Part shown: positions 26,704-35,830 of the stretch, in pieces
How positions within the stretch are numbered: position 1 is the first letter of the stretch
Layout: each line of letters starts with the position of its first letter
Assembly (NCBI GenBank): GCA_964592475.1
Contig: CAZQEZ010000012.1
Coordinates: forward strand, 1-50,054
Length of the DNA stretch: 50,054 bases
Source of the DNA: CAZQEZ01 sp964592475
Lineage (GTDB): Bacteria > Bacteroidota > Bacteroidia > Cytophagales > Cyclobacteriaceae
Direction of reading: 5' to 3'
Translations under genes and position numbers: made by a program
Notes under the pieces: generated by a model
Told to the model about the DNA's origin: nothing
The model's database searches: none
The model's input: only the letters and a program-made list of their open reading frames with translations

Positions 26704-27631
26704 CTTGCCTTACAAATTCAATATTTCGCTTCAATCCTTCAAATTTTGTCCGTTTTATGGCCGATTTTTTGAATAGTTTTTTAAATGTTTCTTCCGTAAG
26801 TTCAATCCAGTCTGCCTTTTCCATTGCTCCTAAATTTGGTGAAGGCTTAAAATGTTGTTCCTGATGACTATGGGCAAAACGGTTCCATGGGCAAACGTCC
26901 TGACAAATGTCGCAGCCAAAAATCCAATTCTCCATTTTTCCTTTAAAATTTTGAGGGATTTCGTCTTTTAATTCTATGGTGAGATAAGAAATGCATTTAC
27001 TGGCATCTACCACATAAGGCCTAATAGCATCGGTAGGGCAAGCATCTATGCAGCGGGTACAGCTGCCACAATAATCTTTAATGGGGCCATCGTAGCTTAA
27101 GGGGAGGTCGATTATGATTTCGGCTAGAAAATAAAAAGAACCTCGCTGTTTAGTTAGCAGCAAGCTGTTTTTTCCAACCCAACCAACCCCACTTTTTTTG
27201 GCCCAGGCACGCTCCATCACCGGTGCTGAGTCTACAAATACACGTCCATTAACTTCTCCAATAATCTGCTGCAAGTATTTCAAAAAATCTTTTAGCTTTG
27301 ATTTGATTACAAAATGATAATCTTCGCCGTAAGCATATTTGCTTATTTTATAGTCATTTTTACTAAACAATTCTTGCTGAGGAAAATAATTGTAAAGCAA
27401 TGAAATCACCGATTTGGCACCGGGTACTAGTTTTGTTGGATCTAATCTTTTATCAAAATGATTTTCCATGTAATGCATCTTTCCATGCATGTAATTTTTT
27501 AGCCATTTTTCTAAATTTGAGGCCTCTTCTTGCAAAAATTCAGCTTTACTAATACCCACATACTCAAAACCTGATTTTTTGGCCTGATTTTTAATGAGTT
27601 GTGTATTTTTTTCTATTTGACCGGGTGTCAT
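26681..27631 (-). CDS. queG: Epoxyqueuosine reductase
   Basis: QueG removes the epoxide oxygen of epoxyqueuosine in tRNA, the last step of queuosine synthesis, using cobalamin and two [4Fe-4S] clusters. The 316-residue protein shows both cluster motifs, CGSCTRCIDACP and CDICQDVCPWN. It also has the family segments AWAKKSGVGWVGKNSLL and GSFYFLAEIIID. The gene is monocistronic. No other queuosine genes are in the window. Confidence 0.96.
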   Translation of the reverse strand: MTPGQIEKNTQLIKNQAKKSGFEYVGISKAEFLQEEASNLEKWLKNYMHGKMHYMENHFDKRLDPTKLVPGAKSVISLLYNYFPQQELFSKNDYKISKYAYGEDYHFVIKSKLKDFLKYLQQIIGEVNGRVFVDSAPVMERAWAKKSGVGWVGKNSLLLTKQRGSFYFLAEIIIDLPLSYDGPIKDYCGSCTRCIDACPTDAIRPYVVDASKCISYLTIELKDEIPQNFKGKMENWIFGCDICQDVCPWNRFAHSHQEQHFKPSPNLGAMEKADWIELTEETFKKLFKKSAIKRTKFEGLKRNIEFVRQEKRLAKD

Positions 27632-27734
27632 TATTGGAATAGTTCAATTTTGTAAGTTCTTTATAATTAACAATTTAATAGCAGAATTATTACCAATCCA
27701 CCACATTAGTGAAATACTTGTAACTTACATAAAC

Positions 27735-27767
27735 AAAAAAGGATGGCTTTAAATACCATCCTTTTTT
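27735..27767 (-). terminator. Terminator of the DUF6268-lipoprotein-DUF2147 operon
   Basis: AAAAAAGGATGG at 27735-27746 pairs perfectly with its complement at 27756-27767 around a 9-nt loop. The A/T arms provide a T run on either strand. It lies 21 nt after the DUF2147 stop codon. Confidence 0.85.
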
Positions 27768-27787
27768 AAGCGGAAAAATATTTTTTC

Positions 27788-28228
27788 CTATTTTTTTTGC
27801 ATTCGTGACCAAACGTCTGTTCTGCCAAACACCGCTGTACCAATGTAACCGCGTACTTCAATTTTATTGTCGTCTTTAAGTTCAATTTTACAATTGTAAG
27901 TACTTCCATTTTTCGGATCGTAAATTGTGCCTTCCCGCCATATGCCTTCCTCTTCATCATATACAAAATCTTTCAATATACGGTAACCTTTCAGAGGTGT
28001 ACTTCGCATACTCTCATCCGGATTATTGATGTCTGTTTTAGCTTTGCCATTTTCATTGTTAGGTTCTTTCAACCACACGATTCTACCGTAAAACTTATTT
28101 CCGATTTTATCAATCTTAACCAGGGCTGTGCCTTCACTAGGCTTCCATACACCTATGAGTTTATCGCCGTCATCGGCATATGCCAGCCCAGCCATCAAAA
28201 TAAATACAAATAATAATAACTTTTTCAT
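27788..28228 (-). CDS. DUF2147 domain protein, exported
   Basis: This is a 146-residue protein with a signal peptide (cleavage near residue 18, AYA-DD). The single DUF2147 domain is recognisable by IGVWKPSEGTALVKI, FYGRIVWLKEP, PLKGYRILKDF and IYDPKNGSTYNCKI. It is a small periplasmic beta-rich fold, lipocalin-like, with unknown ligand. It is the last gene of a three-gene operon, 12 nt after the small lipoprotein gene. Confidence 0.9.
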   Translation of the reverse strand: MKKLLLFVFILMAGLAYADDGDKLIGVWKPSEGTALVKIDKIGNKFYGRIVWLKEPNNENGKAKTDINNPDESMRSTPLKGYRILKDFVYDEEEGIWREGTIYDPKNGSTYNCKIELKDDNKIEVRGYIGTAVFGRTDVWSRMQKK

Positions 28229-28240
28229 AATTCTCTATTT

Positions 28241-28735
28241 TCAAGGGTTATACTTAAAATTCAAATTCATTTTAGCATCAATACTCATTGCATCCATGTC
28301 TTCTTTGAGGTTAACGTCAGCAATTACAATGGTAGAAGGATCGCCTAAATACGGCAGTAAATCTAATTCAGGAGATACGTTCAATTCTACCGTGCTTTGT
28401 CTTTCAGGTATTGGACTTAAAGTACCAACTGAAGTCATTTCCAAATCATCACTTACTATCTGCAGTAAAATGCTTTCTACTTTGGCTGCTTCTTCCGGGC
28501 TAGCAAAAGTAATACTTACCGAAGCAGGATTTACTGCTACTATACTTTCTTCACTTTCAATGCCTAATTCCTGTACATAAGCAGGTAAGGACATTTTTTC
28601 AGTGGATTGAAGTGTATTAGGACCGGCAAAAAGAAATTCACCGGAAAGACTAATGCTTTTGCTTTCAACTTGCTTTTCATTGGTTTGGCTACACCCAAAT
28701 ACAATTACCAACAAAAATAGGCTAAGATATTTCAT
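28241..28735 (-). CDS. Lipoprotein of unknown function
   Basis: The 164-residue protein has a lipoprotein signal (VFGC, Cys15). The mature part has alternating polar and hydrophobic residues and two similar-looking stretches about Leu/Val-rich beta strands. No family is recognised. It is sandwiched between the DUF6268 barrel gene (19 nt upstream) and the DUF2147 gene (12 nt downstream), so the three products probably act in the same envelope process. Confidence 0.75.
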   Translation of the reverse strand: MKYLSLFLLVIVFGCSQTNEKQVESKSISLSGEFLFAGPNTLQSTEKMSLPAYVQELGIESEESIVAVNPASVSITFASPEEAAKVESILLQIVSDDLEMTSVGTLSPIPERQSTVELNVSPELDLLPYLGDPSTIVIADVNLKEDMDAMSIDAKMNLNFKYNP

Positions 28736-28754
28736 AATGTTTCTATTTATATTA

Positions 28755-29819
28755 TTAAGGACTTACTAAACTTACTGAAAACTGGAAAAATAAAGGATTG
28801 GTCAATTCATTTTCCATGTAAAAATCTGATTCATCAAAACCTCGAAAAAACTCCCCTTGATCAGCATTGAAGAGCCAATTGACCCGGTAGCCTGCCTGGA
28901 AAGAAAACCAGATAAAATCTTTTAACGAGCGATCGTAAGATAATCTAAAACGTAGCTCGGATCTTCGTAATTCAATGTTATCTTCCGCGATTTCTGGCAA
29001 CGCGTAGGTTGAAAAGTTGTTTAAACGATAGGTTGCACCTTGTATTTGATAGCCCAGAGTCATCAAGCTTTGGCTATTAAATCGATACCGTAAAAATGCT
29101 CTGGCTGGTGCTAATGCTTCCAATCCCCATTTTTCGCTAAATGTTTTATAGTAATAAATAACAGGAAGGTAATTGAGGGCGCCTCCTAAATAGGTGCGCG
29201 AACCTCCAATGCCAAACATGGTGCGGTCATTCATTTTCCAGCCGTACATCAAGGCAATCGGAAAACGAGTGTACTGAAGCGATTGAAAGTTACTGAAGCT
29301 ATAATCGCCATTAAGTTCTGCAGCTACTTGTGCCAACAAAAAGTTCTTTGCATTTAACGGTTTGAAAATGGTGAAATTTGCATTGATGCTGCGTAACGTG
29401 TGCTCTCTCAAATTTTGCAAAAAGGGATTTTCATAAATCGGATCTTCACCATAGTTAAAGGTAGACTGCATGTAATTGAGCCCAAAATTTATTAAAATGT
29501 TATTTCGGGAAAGAATTGGAAAATTACTAACAATATTAAAACCGGTGATGCTATTGATAGGAGCGGTATTTTCCTGTCTACCTGCTACAGCAGAGGCTGT
29601 AAGTTCATTATTTAATTGTACATCGTAGGCAATCGAAATTAATTGGGTAGGAGACTGTCCGGCTACTTTATTATTGCAAAAAACTTTAACCGGTCCACCA
29701 GCTGTTTCGTAGGCAGATATATCGAAATCTTCAAATTCATCTTCCGTTTCATCTACTTGTGCAAATAGAAATGCCGGAATTAGTAGTAAAACGAATAAAA
29801 CCAAGTAATTTTTTTTCAT
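28755..29819 (-). CDS. Outer membrane beta-barrel protein (DUF6268 type)
   Basis: The 354-residue protein has a signal peptide ending LFAQ, a short acidic stretch (ETEDEFEDFD), then about 300 residues of amphipathic strands. It reads as a 12-14-strand barrel of the DUF6268 type. The substrate or role is not known. It is the first gene of a three-gene operon with a lipoprotein and a DUF2147 protein. Confidence 0.82.
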   Translation of the reverse strand: MKKNYLVLFVLLLIPAFLFAQVDETEDEFEDFDISAYETAGGPVKVFCNNKVAGQSPTQLISIAYDVQLNNELTASAVAGRQENTAPINSITGFNIVSNFPILSRNNILINFGLNYMQSTFNYGEDPIYENPFLQNLREHTLRSINANFTIFKPLNAKNFLLAQVAAELNGDYSFSNFQSLQYTRFPIALMYGWKMNDRTMFGIGGSRTYLGGALNYLPVIYYYKTFSEKWGLEALAPARAFLRYRFNSQSLMTLGYQIQGATYRLNNFSTYALPEIAEDNIELRRSELRFRLSYDRSLKDFIWFSFQAGYRVNWLFNADQGEFFRGFDESDFYMENELTNPLFFQFSVSLVSP

Positions 29820-30088
29820 ATTTTTTTTAAGTTTACATTATAACAATCCTACAAATTCCCAAATCAGACGATTATTTTTTCTTAGGATTGACAAATCTAT
29901 TTGAAAAAAATAATATGTAAGTAGGAAATGCTTGATTTTTTAGGAAGGAAACTTTTTGCTGTTTTTTAGTTCCTTAAATCAAAAATTTAGATATGGCTTT
30001 CAAAATTATAAAAAAAGCCCGGACTTCACATGAGGTCCAGGCTTAACTGTAGGATGAAACCGGCTTTGGAGATTGAATGTAAACCTTT
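29820..30088. other. Intergenic stretch holding the nifX-like gene terminator
   Basis: No open frame or RNA gene is seen. The stretch holds the terminator at 30009-30045. A possible -7 element for the DUF6268 operon reads TAGATTTG on the minus strand at 29892-29899, without a matching -33. Confidence 0.4.
30009..30045 (-). terminator. Terminator of the NifX-like gene
   Basis: Read on the minus strand, AAGCCTGGACCTCA pairs with its near-complement TGAAGTCCGGGCTT, and a run of T follows. Two mismatches interrupt the stem. It lies 43 nt after the stop codon. Confidence 0.7.
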
Positions 30089-30379
30089 CTATGTTATATT
30101 AAGATTGTTAATTTCGCCTTGATATATAATGGGAACTATTCCCTTATTTTTTAACTTTTTCAATGTTAAATCTTCAATATTTGCCGAAAATACTGCATTA
30201 CAGTCTTTTATTAAATTGTAAATAATCTGAAATGCATCACAATTACTATTTTGCCTTTTACTTCTGGTTTCTAAAAAATTGACTTCTTTACCTGTAATAT
30301 TGAAAATATAGAAACTTGGAGATCGTCCAAAATTTTCATCCACATAAAAACCATCAGAGGTAGTAACAGCTATTTTCAT
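30089..30379 (-). CDS. NifX/NifB-type iron-molybdenum cofactor domain protein
   Basis: With the ATG at 30379 this is a 96-residue single-domain protein of the dinitrogenase iron-molybdenum cofactor family (PF02579-like). It has MKIAVTTSDGFYVDENFGRSPSF at the N-terminus, of which VDENFGRSPSF is the family signature, and an alpha/beta fold. Members bind Fe-S or FeMo-co precursors, but many, as here, occur in genomes without visible nif genes and their role is unknown. The unusual feature is a 17-bp interrupted hairpin directly upstream (30397-30465). Confidence 0.82.
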   Translation of the reverse strand: MKIAVTTSDGFYVDENFGRSPSFYIFNITGKEVNFLETRSKRQNSNCDAFQIIYNLIKDCNAVFSANIEDLTLKKLKNKGIVPIIYQGEINNLNIT

Positions 30380-30396
30380 AAAATTTAATTTTTTTA

Positions 30397-30465
30397 GGCT
30401 GAAATGCTGGCAAAGTATTGGTGTTGTTGCATTAGTCCTATCATTGCACAATACTTTGCTCAGCC
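30397..30465 (-). promoter_or_regulatory. Large hairpin in the leader of the NifX-like gene
   Basis: GGCTGA at 30397-30402 and GCAAAGTATTG at 30410-30420 are exact complements of TCAGCC at 30460-30465 and CAATACTTTGC at 30449-30459. The only interruption is a 7-nt bulge on one side, and the loop is 28 nt. The structure ends 17 nt before the start codon and is not followed by a T run, so it looks like a leader structure and not a terminator. Confidence 0.6.
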
Positions 30466-30614
30466 GTCAAATCCAATTTTAAATAAATACTATGGCAATT
30501 ATTTATACTTCTGATTGCTCCTTTCCAATTATGGTGCCAAATTAAAAAATCGATATCGTGTGAGCATATAACCCGTTTTTTAATGAATTCAGTAGTTTGA
30601 GCAGTAAACAAAAA

Positions 30615-30630
30615 CCTACATTATTGTAGG
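30615..30630. promoter_or_regulatory. Palindrome copy 1 (CCTACATTATTGTAGG)
   Basis: A 16-bp palindrome with CCTACA and TGTAGG arms. It is one of three related palindromes. Its centre is exactly 30 bp from the centre of copy 2. Confidence 0.55.
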
Positions 30631-30645
30631 ATTTTTGGTTTGATT

Positions 30646-30659
30646 CTACATTAATGTAG
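30646..30659. promoter_or_regulatory. Palindrome copy 2 (CTACATTAATGTAG)
   Basis: A perfect 14-bp palindrome. Centre spacing is 30 bp to copy 1 and 212 bp to copy 3. Confidence 0.6.
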
Positions 30660-30837
30660 GAAAATACGTTAGCTATGGTTTGGTAAATAGTATTACGCTA
30701 TAGATAAGATTTTCATTCTTAAATAATCAACTCGTTAAATAGAATTTATGAGCCCAATTTTAAGGTTAGCTATTTAATTCTTTGATTATAGCGGTATTAT
30801 GATAATAAAAAGCTAAAACTTACAAAAGACTATATTT

Positions 30838-31134
30838 TCAAAATCCAGCCTTATTTTCTACATTTATGTAGGATTGGTTGATTTTGTAATTTTTTAAGGT
30901 GCTATCAATTCCATCTTTTTTGAATAAGATAGTAGCTTTAGGTTTTTCCGATGATATAATTTTATCAATAATCAGCCCATGATTTACTATTCCATTATTG
31001 GCTTCAAACAGCATGTCATGAGATAAATTTTTTGAATCTTTAATGATAATACTATTTATAATGATTTCACTGCTATTAATTATTTCAATTCCGGCACCGT
31101 TAATTTTTTGGTGCATTAACTTATAGCTATCCAA
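30838..31134 (-). pseudogene. Possible remnant of a parallel beta-helix protein
   Basis: This is a 98-residue open frame that starts only at a TTG, with an in-frame stop two codons upstream. It encodes repeated Ile/Asn/Ser patterns (GAGIEIINSSEIIINSIII, DMLFEANNGIVNHGLIIDKI) like the turns of a right-handed parallel beta-helix, as in polysaccharide lyases. Such proteins are normally several hundred residues long, so this would be a C-terminal fragment. It lies beside the glycosidase/sulfatase operon on the opposite strand. Both coding status and identity are uncertain. Confidence 0.35.
30858..30871. promoter_or_regulatory. Palindrome copy 3 (CTACATTTATGTAG)
   Basis: A 14-bp palindrome with one central mismatch, lying inside the 3' end of the beta-helix remnant. 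The flanking bases (T before, GA after) are the same as in copy 2. Confidence 0.5.
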
Positions 31135-31173
31135 ATATCAAAAAGATATATTTTACTATCAATTAAACTTCAA

Positions 31174-31181
31174 TATATTTG
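31174..31181 (+). promoter_or_regulatory. -7 element of the carbohydrate operon
   Basis: TATATTTG is an exact TAnnTTTG and ends 33 nt before the ATG of the glycosidase gene. At the -33 distance TTT occurs in place of TTG. Confidence 0.45.
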
Positions 31182-31214
31182 TTACTAATTACATTCAATT
31201 AACATAAACCCACT

Positions 31215-34196
31215 ATGTTCATCAAAATCAAACCTGTTATATTTTTATCATTTTTGATAATTTATGCCTGCAAACCTGCTTCTGATTCAAATCCGAATCC
31301 GCAACTGACACGGCTTGAGCAGGAATTTAAAAACCCACCTACCAGTGCCCGACCAAAGGGCTTTTGGAGCTGGGTAAATGGCAATTTTGACCTGGAACGA
31401 TTAACGATAGAGCTGGAAGAGTCGAAAGCTAATGGCATGGGAGGCTATGATATTTGGGATGTGGCCAACCTGGCTGATTATGAAAATAAGGTACCGGCAG
31501 GTCCCGCTTTCATGGGCGAAGAATCAACTAATGCTATTGTTTATGCCATTAAGGAAGCAACCCGATTGAACCTGGAGATTGGTCTGGTGGTGGCCAGTAG
31601 CTGGAATTCCGGCGGTAGCTGGATAAAACCTGAACATGGGGTTATGGGTATTTTAGATACTACCCTTGTTGTTCGAGGTCAGCAAGATTTACCTGAGAAA
31701 TTCCCATTTCCACCTTTACCTAAATACGATGCTTACGATAAAGAACGTGAGATGCTAATTAGTAAAGATTTGAATGGTTTACCGGAATTCTATAAAGAAG
31801 TAGCAATTTTGGCTATTCCAATCGCATCAAAATTAGACACCAATCAAATTATTGACCTTTCTGATAAATTCGAAGATGGTAAACTCAACTGGCAGGTACC
31901 TGAGGGGGAATGGAAGATTACGCGTTACATTTATACAAACTTGGGTACCCCGTTGAAACGCCCCAGTCCTAATTCAAACGGTCTGATGATTGACCACTTT
32001 TCCAAAGAAGCGCAAAAAACACACCTGCAGTATTTTATTGATAAATTGCAGCCACAGTTAGGAGGTGACCTGGGAGAAACTGCCCTGAAATATCTTTACA
32101 ACGATAGTTACGAAATCAAAGGACCGGTTTGGACACCCACTATGCTGCAGGAATTTAAGAAACGCAGAGGTTACGACATGACGCCATTTCTGCCTGTTTT
32201 GCAAGGTGAAATTGTGCAAAACCAGGAAGTAACCAGCCGTTTTCTCTACGATTATCGCATGACTTTATCTGATTTGTCAATTGACAATCATTATAAATTT
32301 GGGGTTGAGTTTTGTAATCAATATGGCATTGGCTTTCAGGCCGAGGGTGGCGGACCTGGACCGCCGTTACACGATGTGCCGGTAGAATCTATCAAAGCGT
32401 TAGGAGCTTTATCGGTGCCTCGTGGCGAATTCTGGCACAATTATCCAAAATACGATGACGAAGGCTACGACTCGCATTGGTTTATTAAAGGTATTGCCAG
32501 CGCCGCCCACCTCTATGATCAGACGTTTGTGGAAGCCGAATCTTTCACCAGCCTCACCCACTGGCAGGAAAGCTGGCAGGATCTGAAGCCTACTGCCGAC
32601 CAGGCCTTTTGTGAAGGCCTCAACAGGGTAGTTTTTCACACCTCCACCCATTCACCTGATGCATTTGGCTCACCCGGTTATGTTTATGGCTTTGGCACGC
32701 ACATGAATACCCGCCAAACCTGGTGGCCTAAAAGCCGCGCCTGGATTGACTACCTGGCCCGCAACAGCTACATGTTGCAACAAGGCAATTTCGTGGGGGA
32801 TTTGTTGTATTACTATGGCGACCAGGCACCCAACTTTGCCAAGCAGCGCCACATCGATTCCACGCTCGGGTTTGGCTATGACTATGATGTGATTAATACA
32901 GAAAAGCTGCTCGAACTGGAGGTTAAAGATGGTAAAATGACGTTGCCCCATGGCCAGGAGTATGCGCTTTTGGTACTGCCTGAACAAAAGGATATGCCAT
33001 TGCCGGTATTAGAAAAAATTGAAAAAATGATCAAAGCAGGTGCTTTGGTAGTGGGACCAAAACCGGAAAGAACTCCAGGACTTCATAATTACCTGGAAAA
33101 TGACCAGACCTTGAAATCCTTAGCCAATCAAATGTGGTCAGGATTAACAGCTGACCAGAACGGATTCAATAAAATTGGTCGAGGTAAACTTTACTGGAGT
33201 ACCGACCAGCGGGATATTTTATTTGAAAACGGCGTCTTTCCTGATTTTAGTTTCAAAGGACAAGACGACAGCGTTTCTCTCAATTTTATTCACCGTCGCC
33301 TGGGTGAAACTGACATTTATTTTATCCGCAACCGGCAAAACCGGGAGGTGACTGCCGAATGCGTGTTCCGTGTTGCTGATAAGAAGCCCAGCCTTTGGTC
33401 ACCTGAAACAGGGGAGGTTGTAGAGGATTTAATTTATAGAAATGAAGGAGACAGTATCCGGATGGCGCTTTCATTTGCCCCCCACGATGCTTATTTCATC
33501 GTTTTTGCTGACAATGATAATACACCATTCGTTGAAAAAGTAGAAAAAGACAATCAGGCTATTTTCCCTTCTACTGGTTCGTATGCCAAACTACAAGGCT
33601 ACCAGGTGAAAACCGGTCAATTTACTCAACCGGGTGGTTATTATTTTGAATATAATAATGGTGAAAGAACCTATGCCGTTTTTAATAGAGTAAATGAAAT
33701 CCCGGTAGAGGGTGAATGGCAACTGCGATTTCCCGCTGGTTGGGGAGCGCCTGAAACAGCTGCATTTACCAGGCTACAGTCATGGACCGAATCAAAAGAT
33801 GATGGCATCAAGTATTTTTCCGGTATTGCCAAATATGAAATTGATTTTGAAATGGATAGTGTGATAGCCGAGTTGCGTTATTTTCTTGATTTAGGCGATG
33901 TGCGGGAAATAGCCGAAGTTTGGTTGAATGGTGAATCTTTGGGCACCATTTGGCACCAGCCATTTCAATTGGAAATAGGAAACCATTTACAATCAGGCAA
34001 AAACCACCTGGTTGTCGATGTTGTCAATGAATGGAACAACCGATTGGTAGGAGATGGGCATTTGCCAGCTGAAGAGAGGTTCACCAATACTAACATTGTA
34101 AATGGACCCAAGGCCTGGGGAACACCCTGGAAAAATGTACCTTTGCAGCCGGCGGGTTTGCTTGGCCCAGTGAAAATTCAAATTTACAGGAAATAA
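31215..34196 (+). CDS. GH106-like glycoside hydrolase (alpha-L-rhamnosidase-type), lipoprotein
   Basis: The 993-residue enzyme has a lipoprotein signal (IYAC, Cys19). It then shows the family N-terminal pattern RPKGFWSWVNGNFDLERL (about residues 46-63) and KANGMGGYDIWD, a large catalytic region, and a C-terminal galactose-binding-like jelly roll (LDLGDVREIAEVWLNGESLG, about residues 895-915). GH106 enzymes remove alpha-L-rhamnose from plant or algal glycans. The exact substrate cannot be read from the sequence. It heads an operon with an FAD oxidoreductase, an Asp-box protein and a sulfatase, spaced 11, 6 and 36 nt. The coding sequence is visibly richer in G+C than the flanks. Confidence 0.85.
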   Translation: MFIKIKPVIFLSFLIIYACKPASDSNPNPQLTRLEQEFKNPPTSARPKGFWSWVNGNFDLERLTIELEESKANGMGGYDIWDVANLADYENKVPAGPAFMGEESTNAIVYAIKEATRLNLEIGLVVASSWNSGGSWIKPEHGVMGILDTTLVVRGQQDLPEKFPFPPLPKYDAYDKEREMLISKDLNGLPEFYKEVAILAIPIASKLDTNQIIDLSDKFEDGKLNWQVPEGEWKITRYIYTNLGTPLKRPSPNSNGLMIDHFSKEAQKTHLQYFIDKLQPQLGGDLGETALKYLYNDSYEIKGPVWTPTMLQEFKKRRGYDMTPFLPVLQGEIVQNQEVTSRFLYDYRMTLSDLSIDNHYKFGVEFCNQYGIGFQAEGGGPGPPLHDVPVESIKALGALSVPRGEFWHNYPKYDDEGYDSHWFIKGIASAAHLYDQTFVEAESFTSLTHWQESWQDLKPTADQAFCEGLNRVVFHTSTHSPDAFGSPGYVYGFGTHMNTRQTWWPKSRAWIDYLARNSYMLQQGNFVGDLLYYYGDQAPNFAKQRHIDSTLGFGYDYDVINTEKLLELEVKDGKMTLPHGQEYALLVLPEQKDMPLPVLEKIEKMIKAGALVVGPKPERTPGLHNYLENDQTLKSLANQMWSGLTADQNGFNKIGRGKLYWSTDQRDILFENGVFPDFSFKGQDDSVSLNFIHRRLGETDIYFIRNRQNREVTAECVFRVADKKPSLWSPETGEVVEDLIYRNEGDSIRMALSFAPHDAYFIVFADNDNTPFVEKVEKDNQAIFPSTGSYAKLQGYQVKTGQFTQPGGYYFEYNNGERTYAVFNRVNEIPVEGEWQLRFPAGWGAPETAAFTRLQSWTESKDDGIKYFSGIAKYEIDFEMDSVIAELRYFLDLGDVREIAEVWLNGESLGTIWHQPFQLEIGNHLQSGKNHLVVDVVNEWNNRLVGDGHLPAEERFTNTNIVNGPKAWGTPWKNVPLQPAGLLGPVKIQIYRK

Positions 34197-34207
34197 ATAT
34201 AAATCTT

Positions 34208-35824
34208 ATGAAGTCAAGGTTGATTTTAGTCGCTATATCATTGATATTTGCCTGCCATTCAAATAAAAATACACTGCATACGGATATTTGCATTCTCAGT
34301 GGCAGTGAAGCGGGATTTACTGCTGCCATTCAGGCTGCTCGTATGGGCAAGCAGGTGGTGCTGATAGAGCCTACAGGTCACCCTGGTGGCATGATGGTGG
34401 AAGGAATAGTAAAGGATATTCGTTTTGGCAGCGGAGCTGTGATCAGCGGAATTACACGCGATTTATATTATGCCCTGGAGGATCACTACGACCGGGAGCC
34501 ACAGTTTGATGACGTCAATTGGTATTCTCCTTATGAACCGAAAATGGCGGAACAAATCATTGAAGAAATGCTAGCCCAGTATCCAAATATTCAAATCATT
34601 CGCAAGCAAAGAATTCGTGAAAAGGAAGGAGTGGAAAAAGAGGGTACTGAAATTAAATCTATTACCTTAGAAAATGGACAATCAATTACAGCCGAAGTGT
34701 TTATTGATGCTTCCATAGAAGGAGACCTGCTACATTTTGCCGGGATTTCTACCTGCTCAATCAGGGAGGGAAATGCACTTTATGAAGAAACCAAAAATGG
34801 TGTGCAAACAGAAAATAATCATCGCCAGTTTCAGGTAAATGTTGATCCTTACATAACTCCGGGTGATTCCACAAGTGGTTTGATAGCCACCATCCAGCCT
34901 GGTGAATTGGGAATATATGGAGCCCCCAGCAAGTACATTCAGGGATTCTGCTTTCGCCTTTGCCTTACCAGAGAAGAAGACAATCTGATTCCTATCGCAA
35001 AACCAGACAATTATAATCCTGCAACTTATGAAATTTACCGGCGATATCTAAAAAACGGCGGCAAGCTATTTAAGCCTTTTGTTAAACGAGCCAATGGCAA
35101 AACCGATTTGGGTAGCTGGCATGACCTTTCTGCCAATCTTTATGGAGAGAACTGGATGTATCCGGAAGGAAGTTATGCTGTACGAGATAGTGTGGTCAAA
35201 TATCATCGGAATTTTACTCAGGGCCTGATTTGGTTTTTACAAAATGACAGCACAGTAAATGAGCAAACCCGGAAAAACTGGGAAGGCTGGGGATTGAGTA
35301 AAGACGAATTTACCGACAATGATGGATGGCCCCGAAGGTTGTACATTCGCAGTGCCCGGCGCATGGTATCCGATTACGTGATTACCGAGCACCACACGCT
35401 TCGGGATAATCCCATTAGGGTAGAAGACCCGGTGGCAATTGCCTGGTGGCCACCGGATACGCACCACGCCCGGCGAATTGTAAAGGATGGCTATGCTTAT
35501 AATGAGGGGTTTGTTTTTGGTGGGGATGATTGGCGGCCTTTTGGTATTTCCTGGCGAGCATTAATACCTAAAGCTTCAGAATGTACAAATTTGATCACGC
35601 CAACCTGCCCATCTTCAAGTTATGTAGCCTATGGTGCTATTCGAATATTAACTACATTTATGATGCTGGGGCAAAGCGCGGGAACGGCCGCGGCATTGGC
35701 AGTTAAGCAGGATATTGATGTGCAAAAACTTGATTATCAGGAGTTAAGGAAAGAATTGTTAAACAATCAACAAATAATATCGCTTCCTAATAATTGGTTG
35801 GAGGTAATAAAAAGTGGACATTAA
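34208..35824 (+). CDS. FAD-dependent oxidoreductase, lipoprotein
   Basis: The 538-residue protein has a lipoprotein signal (FACH, Cys16). An FAD-binding Rossmann fold follows (residues 26-62, DICILSGSEAGFTAAIQAAR, then VVLIEPTGHPGG). The rest resembles the FAD_oxidored family often annotated as xanthan lyase-like in Bacteroidota. The usual GGGxxG dinucleotide loop is altered to SGSEAG. It probably acts in the periplasm on a sugar or an oligosaccharide. The reaction is unknown. Confidence 0.82.
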   Translation: MKSRLILVAISLIFACHSNKNTLHTDICILSGSEAGFTAAIQAARMGKQVVLIEPTGHPGGMMVEGIVKDIRFGSGAVISGITRDLYYALEDHYDREPQFDDVNWYSPYEPKMAEQIIEEMLAQYPNIQIIRKQRIREKEGVEKEGTEIKSITLENGQSITAEVFIDASIEGDLLHFAGISTCSIREGNALYEETKNGVQTENNHRQFQVNVDPYITPGDSTSGLIATIQPGELGIYGAPSKYIQGFCFRLCLTREEDNLIPIAKPDNYNPATYEIYRRYLKNGGKLFKPFVKRANGKTDLGSWHDLSANLYGENWMYPEGSYAVRDSVVKYHRNFTQGLIWFLQNDSTVNEQTRKNWEGWGLSKDEFTDNDGWPRRLYIRSARRMVSDYVITEHHTLRDNPIRVEDPVAIAWWPPDTHHARRIVKDGYAYNEGFVFGGDDWRPFGISWRALIPKASECTNLITPTCPSSSYVAYGAIRILTTFMMLGQSAGTAAALAVKQDIDVQKLDYQELRKELLNNQQIISLPNNWLEVIKSGH

Positions 35825-35830
35825 AGAATC

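Larger units (their letters stand above)
30466..30837. other. A+T-rich gene-free stretch with palindromes
   Basis: This 372-bp stretch shows no gene. It holds two CTACAT/ATGTAG palindromes at 30615 and 30646 and otherwise only A+T-rich sequence. It marks the boundary between the housekeeping-like region and the carbohydrate island. Confidence 0.4.

Noticed and set aside
30615..30871. CRISPR-like array from the CTACAT palindromes
   Set aside because: Only three copies, unequal spacing, and units of 14-16 bp are too short.
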